11,644 nt of DNA from Mucidula mucida (taxonomy: Eukaryota; Basidiomycota; Agaricomycetes; Agaricales; Physalacriaceae). The stretch is taken from positions 1 through 11,644 of the forward strand of contig JADNYV010000972.1 of assembly GCA_015501055.1 (NCBI GenBank), read 5' to 3'. A program made the translations under genes and the position numbers. This document shows, piece after piece, positions 7,871 through 11,644 of this stretch. Each line of letters begins with the position of its first letter. Within the stretch, counting starts at the first letter, position 1. Under the pieces are notes generated by a model. The model saw only the letters and a list, made by a program, of their open reading frames with translations. It ran no database searches and was not told the origin of the DNA.

Positions 7871-7921
7871 GTGAGTGCGAATTTTCCCCGCGCGCAGCTG
7901 TCACAGCTAACATTCCAATAG
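7871..7921 (+). other. Consensus intron in the 3' UTR of the DNA glycosylase gene
   Basis: GTGAGT at 7871, the branch site CAGCTAACATTCC and AATAG ending at 7921 define a 51-bp unit that matches the other introns of this window in length and motifs. It lies wholly after the stop codon at 7792-7794, with the donor 76 nt past it. It may be a spliced 3' UTR intron, or belong to an alternative transcript or another gene. No extension of the protein is possible without bypassing the TGA. Confidence 0.4.
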
Positions 7922-7924
7922 ATC

Positions 7925-8600
7925 AATAGACGTGAAGAATCTACATCTTTATTATTGTATTGTGATGGTTGCTATTTCTTGAATCCAACTACCGCAAAAC
8001 TTTGGGCACCATTCGATGTGGAAGAACATTACCATCAAACTGAAAACTTTTGCGCACAATCTATGAATTGTCAATTCTTATGTTCCCCCAGGGAGCGGTG
8101 GAGAGAAGCGGGCGGAAATGAAATCAGTCCATCAGTGCACTAGACGACACACGTGTTACGTTGCTCGGTACTTTCTCAGCCTTGGGAATGTTTTACGAGA
8201 AGGGTGCCTAGTGACATATCTGTTCGTGATTTTTCATCTCATAGGCCGCTTGATACCTCCCTGAGCCACAATCATCGTGGAAGGAACGGTTTTTCTCCGT
8301 CTTGTAGGTCGCTTTACTATCTCCGTTTTCATCGCTAACTATCGCTGACTATCAATACCCAGATTCGAGTACTGGGTTGCGAAATTCATCATATGTGGCG
8401 ATTTATCTCTTTCCCGTGCTTCTGGATTTTCTGAAAATTCCCATGCCCGTATCTCGAAATCTAGGCAGGTGCCTGTTCTCTTCCCCCGGTGGTTGAGCCA
8501 TACCATTTCCTGACTCTAATGCTCCATTTCGGGCGTGGCGCGCGGGTGCACTGCGAAGCTTGGTCGCCGATTCAACTGTCTTTCAACGTGCCCTATTGAG
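7925..8600. other. Intergenic region with an intron-like signature
   Basis: No recognisable gene. On the forward strand GTAGGT (8304) to CAG (8362) forms a 59-bp intron-like unit. It has two tandem branch-like decamers, ATCGCTAACT and ATCGCTGACT (about 8331-8350). Joining at these sites leaves the following sequence open for 30-40 codons in two frames, one of which is hydrophobic. No ATG-initiated first exon is evident; the upstream frame begins with GTG. It may be a remnant of a gene or chance. Confidence 0.3.
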
Positions 8601-8608
8601 CTCACCGT

Positions 8609-8882
8609 TTACAGCAGGCGTGCAAACTTCATATTGCAGTAAAGGTCACAAGCTCTGGTTAGCTCTCGCTAAATGTCAACGGTTAGTATATATGCGGAAG
8701 TTACTTTGTTGTTTGCGCACCCCCGCTCTACATGCCTTCCAGTTTGCTGCATTCGGGATTGATTTCTCCGAGGAAATCCGGTTTTGGTACATTCGGCCGA
8801 CGCCACGCTGAACGCCTGATTGTGGCGGCAAGGCCGCTTCATGGGCCATGAGAACCACGAGTAGCGCCCACGCAATGTTCAT
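8609..8882 (-). CDS. Possible small secreted protein (73 aa), two exons, hypothetical
   Basis: The model is complement(join(8609..8668, 8721..8882)). The 52-bp intron has donor GTGCGC, branch ATACTAACCG and acceptor ATTTAG, equal in length to two introns of the well-supported genes here. Exon 1 starts MNIAWALLVVLMAHEAALPP, a good signal peptide with hydrophobic core AWALLVVLMA and possible cleavage near AHEA or AALPP. Splicing keeps frame and reaches TAA after 20 more codons. The mature part would carry three cysteines (residues 51, 61, 65), basic and polar residues and no known domain. Against it: an out-of-frame ATG (GCCATGG) lies 45 bp or so upstream and overlaps the start, the donor is not the usual GTATGT or GTGAGT, and a 54-codon exon can arise by chance. 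Small secreted cysteine-containing proteins are common in basidiomycetes, so it deserves transcript support. Confidence 0.25.
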
Positions 8883-9177
8883 GCCACCGCTTACGGCTTT
8901 CGTACCGCACTCCCATGGCCACGAGACAGGTGCGTGGCTGATTATCACACATCGAATTCTTTTTGGACTACTTGTATTGAATCACACTTCATTTCATGCG
9001 TTCACTTTACGGAATGCACTGCATGTTCGACTATTCTTCATGCCTGTTGAACATGACACGGCAGACACGAGATGCATGGGTCCGCCCAGCCCTGCGAATC
9101 TGTACGCCGAATGTCATCCGCCTTGCTGATGATAATGCTCATCGTCGCTCCACGATCCGGACTCCTCGCATGCTGTT

Positions 9178-9372
9178 CTACGTATCGTACACGAACCGCA
9201 GCGGGTCATCTCGAGTGTAGAAGGCACCTGGCAGCCTGACGACCTATGACGAAGAATCGCGGTCGATGAACTTGTCGCGTACCGCTTCGAGATAAGACGG
9301 ATCAGCCAGAAGGCGGAACTTCGTCGCATCGTAAGTCCGCGGGTTATCTACTCGAATAGATAATTCTACTTG
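9178..9372 (-). pseudogene. Decayed coding fragment with in-frame stops, unknown family
   Basis: One reverse frame reads protein-like for about 64 codons but is cut by TAG at 9244-9246 and ends at TAG 9178-9180. Before the first stop it includes YDATKFRLLADPSYLEAVRD. After it comes RLPGAFYTRDDPLRFVYDT. Both sides stay in the same frame and look like coding sequence in residue choice, which suggests a gene fragment inactivated by a nonsense change. The first stop could instead lie at an exon edge, since GT follows it (TCATAGGTCG). I do not recognise the family. Confidence 0.3.
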
Positions 9373-9967
9373 TCACCTCAGCAGCGTTCGATCTACTCTG
9401 AGTGCACAATTAGAGTATCGACTATTCCGGCTCTCTCCGAGTGCTGTGTGCTAGCATCCAGGTTCGACGTCTATATCTCTCAGACTCGTTATATGATTTA
9501 ATATCCTACTCGGACGGATGAAATCCCTTGAACAAATGACGCAAGTGTCCCAAGTTTCCCTGTCCGACCGGGCATGAATGATGCGTATCTGCGCGACTCT
9601 CTGGTCCGTTCCGTGTAATCTGCAGACCATCGCTGCTTCATCGCTATCCATCAGTCATATGCGAGCGCACTTGTCTCCACTGTTCCGTATGGCGTCGGCC
9701 ACAGTGGGCATTGAGTATCATATGAAGATTTCATTTCCGTACTCTTATCGACGGAAAACGCACAAACAAATCGCTCTTTTCCGAACTCGAAGATCCGGAG
9801 GACGCTAATCAGGCGCTAATACGAGTAAGTCGCTACCTACTCTGGTATGAAGCGTCGAACATTGTGATAGCACATGAGTATACGGAAACTCTTTTAAGTG
9901 ATTGAAGTCTGTTCTGTAGTTGGACATGCGTAGAATGCATCTTACTGTTGACACATAAATGGAGATC

Positions 9968-10495
9968 TTATACAGGCGCCACCGTTCTGGCAACGGGAGA
10001 CCCGTAGTGAATTCTGTTCCATTCTCTGTTTGACCGCCGTGATAGTTGCTCCCGTCGAACATTGTATAGCCGGCTGGTCAGGGGACGCAGTACTTCGACA
10101 TATGCGTCATGGGATTTGCTCAAAGCGAGTGATTCTCCGGGGATGCGTTTATCTGATGTCCCCGCTCCCTCTGCTAGTGGTGAACCGTATCCTTGGGTCC
10201 ACGATCCGGTGCTATTTGGGGCATGTGTGACCCAGGTGAACGTCTCATGTGCTGGCAGAGGCAACCTAATCAACATGCCGCGATTGAAAAAGGAAAGTTG
10301 AACACAACAGCATGGATACTTTGCTTCTGGATCTAGCCAGATAACCCTGCCGGAATCTCCGTCAGAGAGCATTGCTTGGGCGAAGGGCTTGCAACGAGGC
10401 TTTTGCTCGCTATCTCTCCGTGCTACTGGTCTAGAAGAGAAGCAAAGGACGGCATTCCGACATTGTGCTGGCGCATCGGAAGTGCCTTTGGCAAC
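9968..10495 (-). pseudogene. Possible gene relic, unknown family
   Basis: A reverse frame is open for about 176 codons from 10495 to a stop ending at 9968, with an internal ATG at 10372 (MLSDGDSGRVIWLDPEAK). A second reverse frame reads protein-like over about 10080-9970 (GYTMFDGSNYHGGQTENG then FTTGLPLPERWRLYK). The best-looking parts lie in different frames without clean splice sites between them, as in a gene decayed by frameshifts. GDSG recalls the serine-protease motif, but no His or Asp motifs are seen, so no family is called. It lies head to head with the F-box gene. Confidence 0.25.
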
Positions 10496-10568
10496 TCACC
10501 TGACCGGACCGGAGTCCGGGGACAATGGCGGCTATCGCCCTTGCCTTTCACCCTCACGGATTCGCAGT

Positions 10569-11644
10569 ATGCCCACTGCCCAGCTCCAGGCGCGGTATGT
10601 CCGGTATGACTTGGCCATATGCTGCGTACTGACATGGTCAACACAGTGACGTCTTCCCAACTTGTTGGTTGGATTTACCGAACGAACTGATAACCGAAGT
10701 CGTTCTCTATGCTGCCGTCTCCCATCTTCCCACCGCTCAGAGTCTACGCCTTGTCTGCCGGGAATTCAACAAACTCGTTCTATCATGTTTACTACGGGAC
10801 ATCATATTCACTACCCCCAGCCAAATAGTTCATTTTGCTGAGCTCCTGCTACCTAAGCGTTCATACCCCCTTCTATTTCCGATACCGCCACGTCCCCGTG
10901 CACCTCCACGCGCTTTTGACTCATACAGAGTCACCTCACTTGCCCTTGCCAACATTCACCGACTTCCGTCCGCCGAAGACGCGCTCGAACGCGTTGCGAC
11001 AGCGTTTACAAGTGTCAGGCAGCTTGCCATCACCGACAAGAACCTTTCATCTCATGGCTTCTGGCTAAGAAAGGACCCCATTCCCATAAAACCATCTACA
11101 CTCATGGTATTCTATTATGGTCAAGCGAACCCGCTCGATTTTCATGAACCCATATTTCAATCCGTAACGCACCTCTATTGCCCGACTGTCGAGGGCTTTC
11201 ACGATTCATCTCTTTGTGACGTAGCAGCTCTCACTCATCTAGCGCTTTACTCCGGGAATATTGGGGATGAGATGAAAAACTACTAGCTGTAGTTGACGAG
11301 ATAGGCGATATTTTACGGTCTTCGCCCAATTACAGGTCCTCGTTGTCGCTGTAGCGTCACTCTTTATCTATGCCAGATGGCAAGCAGCTTTGACTGAACA
11401 TTCGTGGGTTCTGGATGATAAAAGGTTGATTATTCTTCCATATCAGGTCCAACCCATGGACGAATGGGAGCGTAAATATATTGGGCCACGACACAATCTG
11501 GGATCGAGCTCAGGCTTGGTCTCTAGACGGCTTTGCTGATCTGGACTTATCTCACTGGGAGACAGGACGAATGTTCGATTTCCCGCCAGCGGAGTGCAGA
11601 CGGGAGTGGGAGCTCAGTCTCTTCCCCAAGCAGAACCACATTCC
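10569..11644 (+). CDS. F-box protein, frameshifted and partial at the right edge (likely pseudogene)
   Basis: F-box proteins of this kind bind Skp1 in SCF ubiquitin ligases; mushrooms carry large families of them. Exon 1 (10569-10594) encodes MPTAQLQA plus two bases. The 52-bp intron 10595-10646 has GTATGT, branch TACTGACA and ACACAG; exon 2 from 10647 continues in frame. The F-box, about residues 17-60, starts LDLPNELITEVVLYAAV and includes LRLVCREFNKLV. The family-typical body follows (TSLALANIHRLPSAEDALE, FQSVTHLYCPTVEGF). At A5 (11275-11279) the frame breaks and TAG follows at 11284-11286, leaving 221 residues. Matching sequence continues in a second frame (AVVDEIGDILRSSPN, to about 11330), a third (VLVVAVASLFIYARWQAA, from 11333), and another after AAA at 11474-11476 (GHDTIWDRAQAWSLDGFADL) to the edge. 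Net: two bases apparently lost and one gained, at short homopolymers. This is either a decaying gene or uncorrected sequencing indels. Confidence 0.8.

Noticed and set aside
8848..9129. Forward ORF of 93 codons with hydrophobic patches.
   Set aside because: It is antisense to the signal-peptide-like exon and has no motif or splice support.
10330..10372. GDSG in a reverse frame as the catalytic serine motif of a trypsin-like protease.
   Set aside because: Four residues only; no catalytic His or Asp motif or GDSGGP context was found nearby.
10669..10671. Start of the F-box protein at TTG 10669.
   Set aside because: TTG is not a normal start in fungi, and an ATG exon at 10569 joins in phase through a standard 52-bp intron.
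1..11644. CRISPR array, insertion sequence, operon or toxin-antitoxin system.
   Set aside because: The window is eukaryotic with spliceosomal introns. No regularly spaced repeats, transposase or paired small genes were seen.

Overview
This is eukaryotic DNA, most likely from a mushroom-forming basidiomycete (Agaricomycetes). The reasons are: introns of 51-56 bp with GTATGT or GTGAGT donors, CTAAC or CTGAC branch sites and TAG/CAG acceptors; pyrimidine-rich leaders before start codons; an HMG-box protein and an F-box/leucine-rich-like protein that match families I know from mushroom genomes; and large gene-poor gaps. There are no operons, and no bacterial, viral or CRISPR features.

Layout. 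1-2000: no recognisable gene; a short open tail runs in from the left edge. 2027-2227 (+): a possible 66-residue single-pass membrane protein, followed by a G-quadruplex motif and an AATAAA. 2544-4166 (-): a three-exon HMG-box transcription factor of 504 residues whose 37-bp first exon is easy to miss; its promoter has a CT-rich leader, a TATA box and a CCAAT box. 4440-6780: intergenic, with only weak spliced-ORF candidates. 6934-7794 (+): an intact, intronless endonuclease III-like (HhH-GPD) DNA glycosylase with both catalytic residues but a reduced iron-sulfur cysteine set; Mlu1-box-like sites lie upstream and a consensus 51-bp intron lies in its 3' untranslated region. 8609-8882 (-): a possible two-exon small secreted protein. 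9178-10495 (-): open stretches interrupted by stops that look like decayed coding sequence. 10569 to the right edge (+): an F-box gene with a short first exon, broken by three apparent single-base frameshifts and cut by the window end.

The three firm genes (transcription factor, DNA repair enzyme, F-box protein) are separately promoted and do not form an obvious pathway or cluster. I do not see a clear new multi-gene system. The points most worth a second look are the iron-sulfur-altered glycosylase with a possible decay-triggering 3' intron, the broken F-box gene, the cryptic spliced small secreted protein, and the G-quadruplexes flanking the HMG gene.
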